Assembly (NCBI GenBank): GCA_964444795.1
Contig: CAYUIQ010000021.1
Location: 1-54,483, forward strand
Direction: 5' to 3'
DNA length: 54,483 nucleotides
Source of the DNA: JABMRP01 sp964444795
Lineage (GTDB): Bacteria; Planctomycetota; Planctomycetia; Pirellulales; Thermoguttaceae
Under the pieces are notes generated by a model, which did no database searches, was not told the origin of the DNA, and saw nothing but the letters and a program-made list of their open reading frames with translations. Below, in pieces: positions 9,264-17,097 of the stretch. A program made the position numbers and the translations under genes. How positions within the stretch are numbered: the first letter of the stretch is position 1; each line of letters begins with the position of its first letter.

Positions 9264-9332
9264 GTTCGATAGGGTTTGGATCAGACGATCATTCTGAGCC
9301 ATCGGGCCGCTGGTGTAAAGAGCGAACGGAGA

Positions 9333-10349
9333 TCACGCCAACCATCGGGCCACGTCGGCGGCCCAGTAGGTGAGAATGATCTCGGCGCCGGCCCGATGCA
9401 TGGCGGTGAGCGATTCGACGGCCACGGCCCGCTCGTCGATCCACCCCCGCTCGGCGGCCGCCTTGACCATGCTGTATTCACCCGACACGTTGTAGGCGGC
9501 CAGGGGAACGCCGGGCATTCGATCGGCGACCAAGCGGATGATGTCGAGATAGGCCAGAGCCGGCTTGACCATGACCAGGTCGGCTCCTTCGTTCAGATCG
9601 AGTTGAACTTCGCGCAGCGCTTGCTCGGCCGCGGCGGCCGGATCCATCTGGTAACCGCGGCGATTGCCGGCCTGGGGAGTGCTCTCGGCCGCCTCGCGAA
9701 ACGGACCGTAAAAGGCGCTGGCATACTTGGCCGCGTAACTCATGATCGGGATATGTGAACAATCGGCCCCATCCAGCCCGCGGCGAATGGCGCCGACCAT
9801 ACCGTCCATCATCCCGCTGGGAGCCACCATGTCGGCCCCGGCCCGGGCGTGGCTGACCGCCTGCCGGGCGAGCAGCTCGAGCGTGGCGTCGTTGTCGACG
9901 TCGGTCCGCCCGGTCGCATCGTTGAGAATACCGCAATGACCGTGATCGGTATACTCGCAACAGCAGACGTCGGTTATGACCAATAGCTCGGGAACCGTCT
10001 GCTTGGCCACGCGCACCGCCTGCTGCACAATGCCGTCGTCGCTCATGGCATCGCTGCCGGTGGCGTCTTTTTCCTCGGGGATGCCGAAGAGAATGACGCC
10101 CCCGAGCCCCAGTTCGGCGGCCTGGCGCAAGGGCTCGACCAGCAGGTCGGGCGAGAGCTGGAAATGGCCCGGCATCGAGGGAATCTCCCGGCGAAAGTTC
10201 TTGCCCGCTCGGGCAAACAGCGGCAAGATCAGATGGCCAGGCGACAAATGAGTTCGCCGCACCAGGGAGCGAACGCCTGGGTGCTGGCGCAAGCGGCGAA
10301 GTCGCGTGGCGGGAAAGCCGGGACGGGCAGGCGAGGGATGATCGGACAT
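9333..10349 (-). CDS. hemB: Delta-aminolevulinic acid dehydratase (porphobilinogen synthase)
   Basis: Protein of 338 aa, matching the usual HemB length. It condenses two 5-aminolevulinate molecules to porphobilinogen in heme, siroheme and corrin synthesis. The Schiff-base lysines are visible at K208 (SYAAKYAS) and K262 (MVKPALAYLD). The metal loop DVCCCEYTDHGHCG (128-140) has the cysteines of the zinc-dependent type. The start is the ATG at 10349 (MSDHPSP); the open frame extends further upstream but without family similarity, and the Shine-Dalgarno is weak. Confidence 0.95.
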   Translation of the reverse strand: MSDHPSPARPGFPATRLRRLRQHPGVRSLVRRTHLSPGHLILPLFARAGKNFRREIPSMPGHFQLSPDLLVEPLRQAAELGLGGVILFGIPEEKDATGSDAMSDDGIVQQAVRVAKQTVPELLVITDVCCCEYTDHGHCGILNDATGRTDVDNDATLELLARQAVSHARAGADMVAPSGMMDGMVGAIRRGLDGADCSHIPIMSYAAKYASAFYGPFREAAESTPQAGNRRGYQMDPAAAAEQALREVQLDLNEGADLVMVKPALAYLDIIRLVADRMPGVPLAAYNVSGEYSMVKAAAERGWIDERAVAVESLTAMHRAGAEIILTYWAADVARWLA

Positions 10350-10448
10350 GACGGTTCGCGTTCTCTCGATGTGGAAACGGGGTTCTTGGCAGTCCACTTC
10401 AAGTGTACGCACTTCTTCAACGGGTTGCCAGGCTTTATCTCAAAGCTC

Positions 10449-10520
10449 GTACGATGGCCCTCCGAGGCCGTCGGGAAGCCGAGTTCTTTCCCCAGCGACG
10501 GCCTCGGAGGGCCATCGTAC
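10449..10520. repeat. Perfect 25-bp inverted repeat, dispersed family
   Basis: Arms at 10449-10473 and 10496-10520 are exact reverse complements (arm begins GTACGATGGCCCTCC) around a 22-nt loop. The same 25-mer occurs again as a single arm at 45427-45451, so this is a dispersed repeat and not a chance hairpin. It lies in the 310-nt gap between hemB and the kinase gene, where I see no gene. Confidence 0.85.
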
Positions 10521-10580
10521 AAGCCCTCTGGACGCCTTCTGAGACAAAGCCAGTACCTCACCGCTTTCGATCGCGCTTGG

Positions 10581-10606
10581 GGGAACAGGGGTCAGACCCT
10601 GTTTCC
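10581..10606. repeat. Short REP-like palindrome (GGGGTCAGACCC core)
   Basis: Imperfect palindrome GGAACAGGGGTC/GACCCTGTTTCC around a 3-nt centre. It resembles REP-type palindromes found scattered in many bacterial genomes. It lies 54 nt past the kinase gene stop and could help terminate that transcript, though no T-run is evident on the minus strand. Confidence 0.5.
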
Positions 10607-10659
10607 AGGTATTCGATTCTCGGTGGCCGGGCCATGGGAGGAATCTCGTGACGGGGCTG

Positions 10660-12423
10660 CTAGGAACCAGGCTCCTCGGTCAGCGCCTTCCGGGCGCGGT
10701 CGACGGCCTCCCGGGCCCACGGCTTGCCATCGTACAGTTTCACGACGGCCCGATACATTGCCCGAGCCGATTCCGGATCGCTGGGGCGGAGCCCGTCGGC
10801 CTCGTCGAGCCGTTCTTTCAGCGATCGCGCATATTCGGCGGAGTAGCCGTCGATTTCCCGGCGCAACTGGGCCAGGCGGCGGCGGGCCAGTTCAAGGCAT
10901 TTTCCGGCGGTGCTCGCCGGATTGGTTCCGCTCTGGTACAAGTCGACCAGGGCCTGGAGTCTCAGCATGCTCTGCTCCGGATCCAACTCCATGAGATTGA
11001 TCGCCTCGAGGTACGATCGCTCGATCGGGAGCAGGCCCTCGACGCTGGCCAGCCCGCGGGCGCGGCGCTGAAAACGGCGTTCCAGGTGATACAGCTCGAT
11101 TTCCTCTTCGAGCCGTTTGAGCTGGGCACATCGCGGATCGTCGGGGAAACGCACGAGGAATTCCCGGACATCGTCCTCCGCTTCGACCAGCGACTCGATT
11201 TCCACGTCGCTTTGCGTGGGAATCCGATCGAAAAGGTCCTGCGCCGTCGGCGGTCGCATCAGGTACAAGGCGGTCAGGCCGATGAAGATCAGGGCGGCCG
11301 ACAGGGCGACGACCTGAACGGAGATCATCGGCGGAGATGGAGCCGGCTCTGTTTCGATCGGGGCTTCGTCGACGGTCGTAAACTTGCCGGCCGGTTTGGC
11401 CTCCTGTTTTTCTTCCGGTTCGTCCTGCTCGACCGGCGACTCGCCAGGGCTTGTCTCGACCGGCACGCGCAAATTGGGAGCCGACCGGGTGACCCCTTGC
11501 GGATCGGCCGAAAAGTCGAACTCGCCGGTGCCTTCGTCCCGCATCTCCGACGGATCGGCCGACAGCATCTCCGACGGATCGGCCGTGACGGTCTCCGGAA
11601 CCACCGAAAGGGCCTCTTGCATGGCCTCCAAACGGCGAATCAAAGCCAACGGGCTGGGGATCCGGCTCGCCGGGTCTTTCTCCAGCAGTTGGCCGACGAT
11701 GGCCGCCAACTCCTCGGGCAGATCTTTCACGTGCTGCCCCAGCGGGTCGGGGATGTCGAACCGCTGCATTTGCAGCATCTCGGGCAAGGTCTTGGCGATA
11801 AACGGTGGATGTCCGGCCAAGAGCGCGTAGACCACGCCACCCAGACTGTAAAGGTCGGTCCGCGGCGTGACCGGCCCTCCGTCGGTCTGTTCCGGCGACA
11901 TGTACTCGGCCGTTCCCACCAGATTACCCTCGGCCGTGACCGGTGCGTTGCCGAAGAGCTTGGCAATGCCGAAATCGGAAAGCTTGATCCGTCCCTCGGG
12001 ATCCAGCAGCAAATTGGCCGGCTTGATGTCGCGATGAATCACACCCCGGTCGTGGGCGTGCCTCAGTCCGCGGCAGGTATCGATCACCATCGGCACAACC
12101 TCGCGCCAGTCGAACACCCGATCCTGTCGCAGATGCTCTTCGAGGCTTGTGCCCTCGACCAGTTCCATCACATAGTAGAGCAGGTCGTCGAGTCGGCCGA
12201 AGCCGCGCAGCTCGACGATATTCGGATGGCGAAGCTTGCGCAGCGTTTCGATCTCCACCTCGAATCGGTCGCGGAAACCGGGCTCCTGGGCCAGAGCCGC
12301 CGAAAGGACCTTCACCGCCGCCCGCTCGCCGCTGGCGTCATGCACGCCTTCGTAGACGGTCCCCATACCGCCCCGGCCCAGCGTACGTACGATTCGATAC
12401 GGTCCGAGTTGCTCGAATTTCAT
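10660..12423 (-). CDS. Membrane-anchored Ser/Thr protein kinase
   Basis: Protein of 587 aa. Hanks-type kinase domain (about 9-270) with Gly-rich loop GRGGMGTVYEG, Lys38 in AVKVL, catalytic HRDIKPAN (Asp132), DFG in LSDFGIAK and GTAEYMSPEQ in the activation segment. An acidic low-complexity linker (about 280-365) contains a repeated ADPSEM unit. It is followed by one transmembrane segment (about 370-392) and a helical periplasmic region (about 395-587) that looks coiled-coil or TPR-like. This is the planctomycete PknB-like layout without PASTA repeats. The targets are unknown. It stands alone, and the next upstream gene is divergent. Confidence 0.92.
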   Translation of the reverse strand: MKFEQLGPYRIVRTLGRGGMGTVYEGVHDASGERAAVKVLSAALAQEPGFRDRFEVEIETLRKLRHPNIVELRGFGRLDDLLYYVMELVEGTSLEEHLRQDRVFDWREVVPMVIDTCRGLRHAHDRGVIHRDIKPANLLLDPEGRIKLSDFGIAKLFGNAPVTAEGNLVGTAEYMSPEQTDGGPVTPRTDLYSLGGVVYALLAGHPPFIAKTLPEMLQMQRFDIPDPLGQHVKDLPEELAAIVGQLLEKDPASRIPSPLALIRRLEAMQEALSVVPETVTADPSEMLSADPSEMRDEGTGEFDFSADPQGVTRSAPNLRVPVETSPGESPVEQDEPEEKQEAKPAGKFTTVDEAPIETEPAPSPPMISVQVVALSAALIFIGLTALYLMRPPTAQDLFDRIPTQSDVEIESLVEAEDDVREFLVRFPDDPRCAQLKRLEEEIELYHLERRFQRRARGLASVEGLLPIERSYLEAINLMELDPEQSMLRLQALVDLYQSGTNPASTAGKCLELARRRLAQLRREIDGYSAEYARSLKERLDEADGLRPSDPESARAMYRAVVKLYDGKPWAREAVDRARKALTEEPGS

Positions 12424-12827
12424 CCGTCCAGGTTCCCATGATACCAGCCAATTTCATCCTACCCTCCGGCGACCGGCCACGCCAGGGACGGAGCCCCCCA
12501 GGTGGGGTGGGTGATCGATCACGAATCAAGCGATGGTTCGGGTGCCCCGAGCGGCTCGCCGGGATCGGACCAGAGCTGGCCGAACGCCCGACGCCAGGAT
12601 AATGCCCGTCCTCTTCCCTCTTTCCCTCTATCTTGCCGCGTGCCATTTCCTTGCCATGCTCAGAGTAATCGCATAGCCTGCATGGAGACGTTCGGTGGCG
12701 GGGATTTCTTGTCCTTCTTGTCCAGTCCAGCGTCCCGCGACGTCGCCGCGTGAGTTGTATTCCGGTTCCGTTTCTCTCTTTCGAGGCGGTCGGACACGCA
12801 GCCGGCCGCCCAATTTGGAGGTGTGCC
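12424..12827. other. Divergent intergenic region with 12-bp palindrome
   Basis: About 400 nt between the kinase (minus) and a membrane-protein gene (plus). It must hold both promoters, but I could not pick convincing -35/-10 pairs. The notable element is a perfect 12-bp palindrome, GTGATCGATCAC, at 12511-12522, a possible dimer-binding operator. No gene is supported. Confidence 0.4.
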
Positions 12828-14573
12828 ATGAGTGAGCATGTTCCAGTTGGGTCGAGTGGTTCTTGTGACGAGTCCTCGGGCGTTCGTCCCGGGGCAAGTG
12901 GCGTGCCGCCGGGCGTCGTTCGGCACGCTGGTGGTTTGGTGCGTTTCGTTTGTACGCACAATCCCTTCTACTTGATCAGCGCGGTGTTGGTGCTCTGGGG
13001 TCTGCGGATATCGTTCTCCGCCGGACACACTCACGAGACTCTCTTGTTGGCCGCCTGCATGGCCGGCTACACGCTGCTGATGGCGGCGGCCGCCTGGTTT
13101 CTGATCCGCATCGTCGGTGCCTGGCAGGATACGCGAACGATCTTGCTGGTGGTGGTTTTGATGTTCTTGGCCATGTCGGTCACGTTTGAAGAAACGCTGG
13201 TCGCCGCGCCCCGGCTCGGCATCTGGTGTTGCTCGGCGGGGCTGGTGTTTGCGATTGGGTTGACCGAGTCGCTATTGCGCGGCATTCGGCTCTCTTTGCC
13301 GGTGCTGTTGCGGATTCCGCTCTATTTGATTCTTTCATTATTCTTTCTCTACCCGATCGCGCTCGTTTCGGTTGTCGACCAACCTTTTCATCCCGGATTG
13401 CAGTGGGGGCTCTTCGGCTTCGGCTGCACCGGCGGCCTGCTCCTTCTCTTTCTGCTGCCGGCTGCCAGACGAGGACCGCGTTACGTCGCCGACAACGGCA
13501 GCCCTTGGCCATGGCCGCAGTATCCCTGGTCGTTGTTCGGCCTGCTCGTGTTGGGGCTATGCGGACGCTGCTATCTGCTCTGCATGTCGCTGCACCCCGA
13601 GCGGGGAGATCAGACCGTTTTCGGCGCATATTTCCTGGTGCCCATTCTGATGCCGGTCTGTCTGCTCCTGCTGGAAATCGGCATCGTTGCGCGCCGCCGC
13701 TGGATACTTCATGCGGCTTTGGCGGCACCGCTGGGCCTGTTGGGCCTGACGGTGACCGGGCCCGTCGGCGCGGCTGGCGATCTGGGCTTTCTGGATCGCT
13801 TCGTCAACACCCTGCACGGATCGCCGCTGTTTTTCACGGTGATCGCCACGGTTGCCTTCCACGCCTGGGCAGGGCTGCGGCGCGTCCCCGGCGCCACGAC
13901 AGCCCTGACGGCTTCGCTGGCCATGCTGGCAATCCTCCGCCCGGATTCGGTCCCCGGGTCTCCGCTCGCCGCGCCCCATTGGCTGCCGTTGGCCGCCGTT
14001 GCCTTGCTACAGGCATGCATCGCGCTGTCACGGCCTAGCACGGCGCGGTACCTGCTGGCCACGTGCTGTTTGGTGGCCGCGATGAGTGTCGCTTTTGGGG
14101 GCACGGTCTTCACTGCCCACGGCGGGTTGATCCCGCTTCATCTGCTGGGCGCTGCGGTACTGATTCTCGGCGCCACGTTTGACGATGCCCTGGCCCGCGT
14201 GTTGCGATACTCAGGCGCGGTCTTGATCGTCGTGGCCGGCATCGGCGCCCTGACGATCGGTTCTCGACTGCTGGACAATCCACACGGCGGACTGCTTGTC
14301 GTGTATTGTGCGGCCACAATTGCCGTGGCGGCGGGCTATTGGTACGTCAGCTCCAACCGCTGGTACCTGGCGGCGGCGTCGGTGAACCTGATTGGCTGGG
14401 CGGCCGTTTCCGGCTGGCATCTCCACGGCTGGCTGCGACCCAAGCTCGTCGGCGCGAACCATATTGCCGCCGGGCTGCTGTGCTTCCTGCTCGCTCTGTT
14501 GATCAGCCTAATCAAGGCCGAAATGCCGCAACGATGGCTGGCCCAATGGCGTGATAAACGACAGAATCCGTGA
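12828..14573 (+). CDS. Polytopic membrane protein, unknown function
   Basis: Protein of 581 aa. A hydrophilic Ser/Gly-rich N-terminus (about 1-40) is followed by roughly 14-16 hydrophobic segments distributed to the end, closing with a short basic tail (QWRDKRQNP). I recognise no catalytic motif or transporter family. The ATG at 12828 is preceded by GGAG with 8-9 nt spacing; the frame is open further upstream but that part looks non-coding. It is flanked by a divergent kinase gene and by truB, with no obvious operon partner. A transporter, a flippase or a cytochrome-assembly-like protein are all possible and none is supported. Confidence 0.8.
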   Translation: MSEHVPVGSSGSCDESSGVRPGASGVPPGVVRHAGGLVRFVCTHNPFYLISAVLVLWGLRISFSAGHTHETLLLAACMAGYTLLMAAAAWFLIRIVGAWQDTRTILLVVVLMFLAMSVTFEETLVAAPRLGIWCCSAGLVFAIGLTESLLRGIRLSLPVLLRIPLYLILSLFFLYPIALVSVVDQPFHPGLQWGLFGFGCTGGLLLLFLLPAARRGPRYVADNGSPWPWPQYPWSLFGLLVLGLCGRCYLLCMSLHPERGDQTVFGAYFLVPILMPVCLLLLEIGIVARRRWILHAALAAPLGLLGLTVTGPVGAAGDLGFLDRFVNTLHGSPLFFTVIATVAFHAWAGLRRVPGATTALTASLAMLAILRPDSVPGSPLAAPHWLPLAAVALLQACIALSRPSTARYLLATCCLVAAMSVAFGGTVFTAHGGLIPLHLLGAAVLILGATFDDALARVLRYSGAVLIVVAGIGALTIGSRLLDNPHGGLLVVYCAATIAVAAGYWYVSSNRWYLAAASVNLIGWAAVSGWHLHGWLRPKLVGANHIAAGLLCFLLALLISLIKAEMPQRWLAQWRDKRQNP

Positions 14574-14596
14574 CGGATAAAAGGATGGGGTGGGGC

Positions 14597-14628
14597 CCGC
14601 CGGTTAGAGCCTTCGCTTTAGCCGGCGG
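14597..14628. repeat. Palindrome downstream of membrane-protein gene
   Basis: Near-perfect 14-bp arms (14597-14610 and 14615-14628, arm starts CCGCCGGTTAGAGC, 12 of 14 paired) with a 4-nt loop, 23 nt after the stop codon of the membrane protein. It looks like a dispersed palindrome and could act as a terminator. A second small hairpin (CCTTGGC/GCCAAGG) lies at 14694-14714. The rest of the 418-nt gap up to truB shows no gene. Confidence 0.6.
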
Positions 14629-14991
14629 ACTTCCGCCAGATCGGCTTCGGTGCGATTGCCTTGCCGTAGTCACGCAGGGCTTCGTCCCTGTCCCCTTGGC
14701 ATGATGGGCCAAGGCCCGGTCGTCGTATGCGGGGGTGTAGGAAAACAAGGGGGTTGGAGAGGTGCGGCAGGTTACGTATCCCAACCAAGAGACTCGAAGA
14801 ACCTTCGCGTCTCTGCGTGAGTGTTCGGCGATTTCCGCGTGCCTTCTCAGGGTGTGAACGGTTGCCCCCCGTGTGGCTGGTGGCGGCATCGGACCAGGGC
14901 TGGCCGAATGCACGGGCGGGTGTTTACAATAACGGGTTCGGTCGTGGAACTCGCCGCGGCCTTTCCTTCACACCCGGTTCAGTACGCCCGC

Positions 14992-15888
14992 ATGCCTCGC
15001 CCAGGATCGCGAAAAAACCATTTCGGTTTGCTCAACATTAACAAGCCCAAGGAGATCACGTCGCGCGACGTGGTGGATCGCGTGCAGCGCGTCGGTGGAC
15101 GCACCAAGGCTGGACATGCCGGGACGATCGATCCGCTGGGGACCGGTGTGCTGATCGTCTGTCTCGGCCGGGCCACTCGGCTGATCGAGTACGTGCAACG
15201 GTTGCCCAAGCAATATCGGGCCACTTTCCTCTTGGGCCGGGAAAGCGACACCGAGGACGTCGACGGGAAAGTCACCCCCTTGGCCGATCCCCCACAGCCG
15301 TCGCTGCACGAGATCACCGATGCGGCCGGAGCGCTGCAAGGCCACATTCTTCAGCGCCCGCCCGCCTACTCCGCCTTGCGGATCGAGGGGCGAAGGGCCT
15401 ATCGACTCGCACGCGCCGGCGAACAAGTCGATCTGGCGCCGCGCGAGGTGGTCGTCCATCGAATCGAGGTCACCGGATACGACTACCCGGAACTGTCGCT
15501 GGAGGTGGATTGCGGGTCGGGAACCTACATCCGCTCGTTGGGGCGCGATTTGGCCCACTCGTTGGGCACCGCGGCCGTGATGTCGGCGATCGAGCGAACG
15601 GCGATCGGCCATTTTCTCCTGGCCGACGCGGTCGACCTGGACGACCTCTCCCGAGAGAACCTGGCCGATCACCTGCTTCCCGCGCAAGAGGCGCTGGTGC
15701 CGATGCCGCGGATTAGCCTGTCGGCCGAGGAGCAAGCGTTGGTGGGCAACGGGCGGCCGATCATCCGCGAGGATCTTCCCCCGGACGTGACGGAGTTCGC
15801 CGCAATCGATGGCGACCGGCTGATGGCGATTCTCGCTCGGCGCCCCGACGGGACGCTCGGCCCGACGCGTAACTTCCCCGAATCGTAG
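14992..15888 (+). CDS. truB: tRNA pseudouridine(55) synthase TruB
   Basis: Protein of 298 aa. It converts U55 of the tRNA T-loop to pseudouridine. The N-terminal motif LLNINKPKEITS, the catalytic segment GHAGTIDPLGTG with nucleophile Asp47, the RPPAYSALRIEG loop and the CGSGTYIRSLGRDL motif are all present. The start at ATG 14992 gives an N-terminus aligned with the family; there is no clear Shine-Dalgarno in front of it, and an open frame continues about 170 nt upstream without family sequence. No rbfA, infB or rpsO partner, which is common elsewhere, lies in the window. Confidence 0.95.
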   Translation: MPRPGSRKNHFGLLNINKPKEITSRDVVDRVQRVGGRTKAGHAGTIDPLGTGVLIVCLGRATRLIEYVQRLPKQYRATFLLGRESDTEDVDGKVTPLADPPQPSLHEITDAAGALQGHILQRPPAYSALRIEGRRAYRLARAGEQVDLAPREVVVHRIEVTGYDYPELSLEVDCGSGTYIRSLGRDLAHSLGTAAVMSAIERTAIGHFLLADAVDLDDLSRENLADHLLPAQEALVPMPRISLSAEEQALVGNGRPIIREDLPPDVTEFAAIDGDRLMAILARRPDGTLGPTRNFPES

Positions 15889-15897
15889 CCGCCCGCC

Positions 15898-15977
15898 GAA
15901 AAAGGGGACAGGCACCTCGCCAACATCCCCTGTCATCGGGAAAGAGGGACTCTCGGCCGGAGCCAGTCCCCTTTTTC
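15898..15977. terminator. Bidirectional terminator-like REP element between convergent genes
   Basis: Twelve-bp perfect arms (15898-15909 GAAAAAGGGGAC and 15966-15977 GTCCCCTTTTTC) lie between the convergent ends of truB (stop 15888) and the 61-aa gene (stop 15991). The A-run and T-run at the outer edges allow termination in both directions. Two internal blocks (17 nt starting GGGGACAGGCACC, and GGAGCCAGTCCCC) recur at 30551-30619, so this is a dispersed repeat family used as a terminator. Confidence 0.7.
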
Positions 15978-15990
15978 AACCACGGGCCGC

Positions 15991-16176
15991 CTAGCGTTCC
16001 TTCACGCCCCAGTTGCCGAGAATGTCACCGGCGCCGGGCGTCAGTTCGCGAATCTTCTCGACAATCGCGGCGCGCTCGGAAACGGTTGCCTTTTCGTGCT
16101 TCTTGGCAAGTTGAGTGAGCTTCTTCCGGCGATGCCGGCGGCGCTTGATTTCTTTTCCGCGTTCGCTGATGCCCAA
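15991..16176 (-). CDS. Small basic protein, DUF6800-like
   Basis: Protein of 61 aa with a very basic N-terminal helix (KEIKRRRHRRKKLTQLAKK), a short helical segment (EKATVSERAAIVEKIRELTPG) and a C-terminal NWGVKER. It resembles the small conserved planctomycete family annotated DUF6800; its role is unknown. The composition suggests RNA, ribosome or DNA binding. GGAGGA lies upstream of the ATG. A good promoter lies at 16290-16318, implying a leader of about 105 nt. It is convergent with truB. Confidence 0.75.
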   Translation of the reverse strand: MGISERGKEIKRRRHRRKKLTQLAKKHEKATVSERAAIVEKIRELTPGAGDILGNWGVKER

Positions 16177-16289
16177 GGTCGACTCCTCCTGGTAGCGCGT
16201 CCCGAGCGGCTCTCACCCGGGACGCCAAACGTGACGAATCCGACGGTCCAACCCCGGCGCTAGCCGATGGCGACCCATGCAAACCTTAT

Positions 16290-16318
16290 TTTTTAGCAGG
16301 GAACCGGCCCAGTGTCAA
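16290..16318 (-). promoter_or_regulatory. Sigma70-type promoter for the 61-aa protein
   Basis: Minus strand: -35 TTGACA (16318-16313, perfect), 17-nt spacer, -10 TAAAAA (16295-16290). The start point would be near 16283, giving a leader of about 105 nt to the ATG at 16176. The leader is long for such a short gene and may be regulatory. Confidence 0.55.
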
Positions 16319-16359
16319 CGCGACCACCCCTCGGGTAAGGGGCCAGGACGCATGACCGT

Positions 16360-16845
16360 TTAGAGCACGGTAACGATTTCCCGGCCGATTTTGACCGTCA
16401 CGGAGCCGTCTTCCAGGGAAAACCGAATGACCCGGCCGCTGGTGCCGCCGGTATGCTCGCCAATCAGGGGGATTCCGAGCGTCTGAAGATGCTCGCGCAC
16501 GGCCTCGTCGTTCTTCTGGCCGATGTCCTGGTTGGTTCGTTGGCCAAACATCGTCGCTCCGCCGGCGATTTTCGCCGTGAGCTTCTTGGTATTGGCACCT
16601 CGGCGTACCATTTCCCGGCGAAGTTCGGAAACGGCCGTGTCGGCGAACTTGCCCGGCGCGGAGGATTTTCCGCGGCTCTCGGGCAGAACGACATGAGCCA
16701 GACCACCCATCTTGGTGTCCCTATCCCACACCGCCACGCCGATACACGAACCCAACAAGGTTTCCAGCACGGTGGGAGCCTGCCCGAACGCAATGCCCCC
16801 CATGCCGACCTTGGTTGGTTTTGCCGCGACCTCTCCGATTGCCAT
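16360..16845 (-). CDS. cheD: Chemoreceptor glutamine deamidase CheD
   Basis: Protein of 161 aa, normal for CheD. The catalytic Cys34 in LGSCIGVAVWD and His51 in GGLAHVVLP are present, and the C-terminus has the GRVIRFSLEDGSV strand pair. CheD deamidates receptor glutamines and in some bacteria interacts with CheC. ATG 16845 (MAIGEVAAKP) is chosen because it matches the family N-terminus and has GAGAGAGAT upstream; the frame is open a further 25 codons. It stands alone, 13 kb from the chemosensory cluster, and presumably serves that array. Confidence 0.92.
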   Translation of the reverse strand: MAIGEVAAKPTKVGMGGIAFGQAPTVLETLLGSCIGVAVWDRDTKMGGLAHVVLPESRGKSSAPGKFADTAVSELRREMVRRGANTKKLTAKIAGGATMFGQRTNQDIGQKNDEAVREHLQTLGIPLIGEHTGGTSGRVIRFSLEDGSVTVKIGREIVTVL

Positions 16846-17097
16846 GCGGATATCTCTCTCGGCGTATGCCGAACCTTCGTGGATCTGGTCCCGAGTCACT
16901 CCATTTCGCAGCCCGTGCAAGTGTAGCTTGCCCCGGACGCCGCCACCGGGGGAATCCGTTCCGTGGGTTTCGGCCGGTGGCGACGAATCTAGCGGTTATC
17001 CGCTTCGCGAAATCGGTTGCCAACACCAATCCCCTAGCGCAAGGTCAACTTTTCACTGACGAACCACTGTACCGGGATTCATGCCATGAACTGCTCC

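Noticed and set aside
10648..12441. 597-codon plus frame
   Set aside because: Antisense to the Ser/Thr kinase gene with all kinase motifs.
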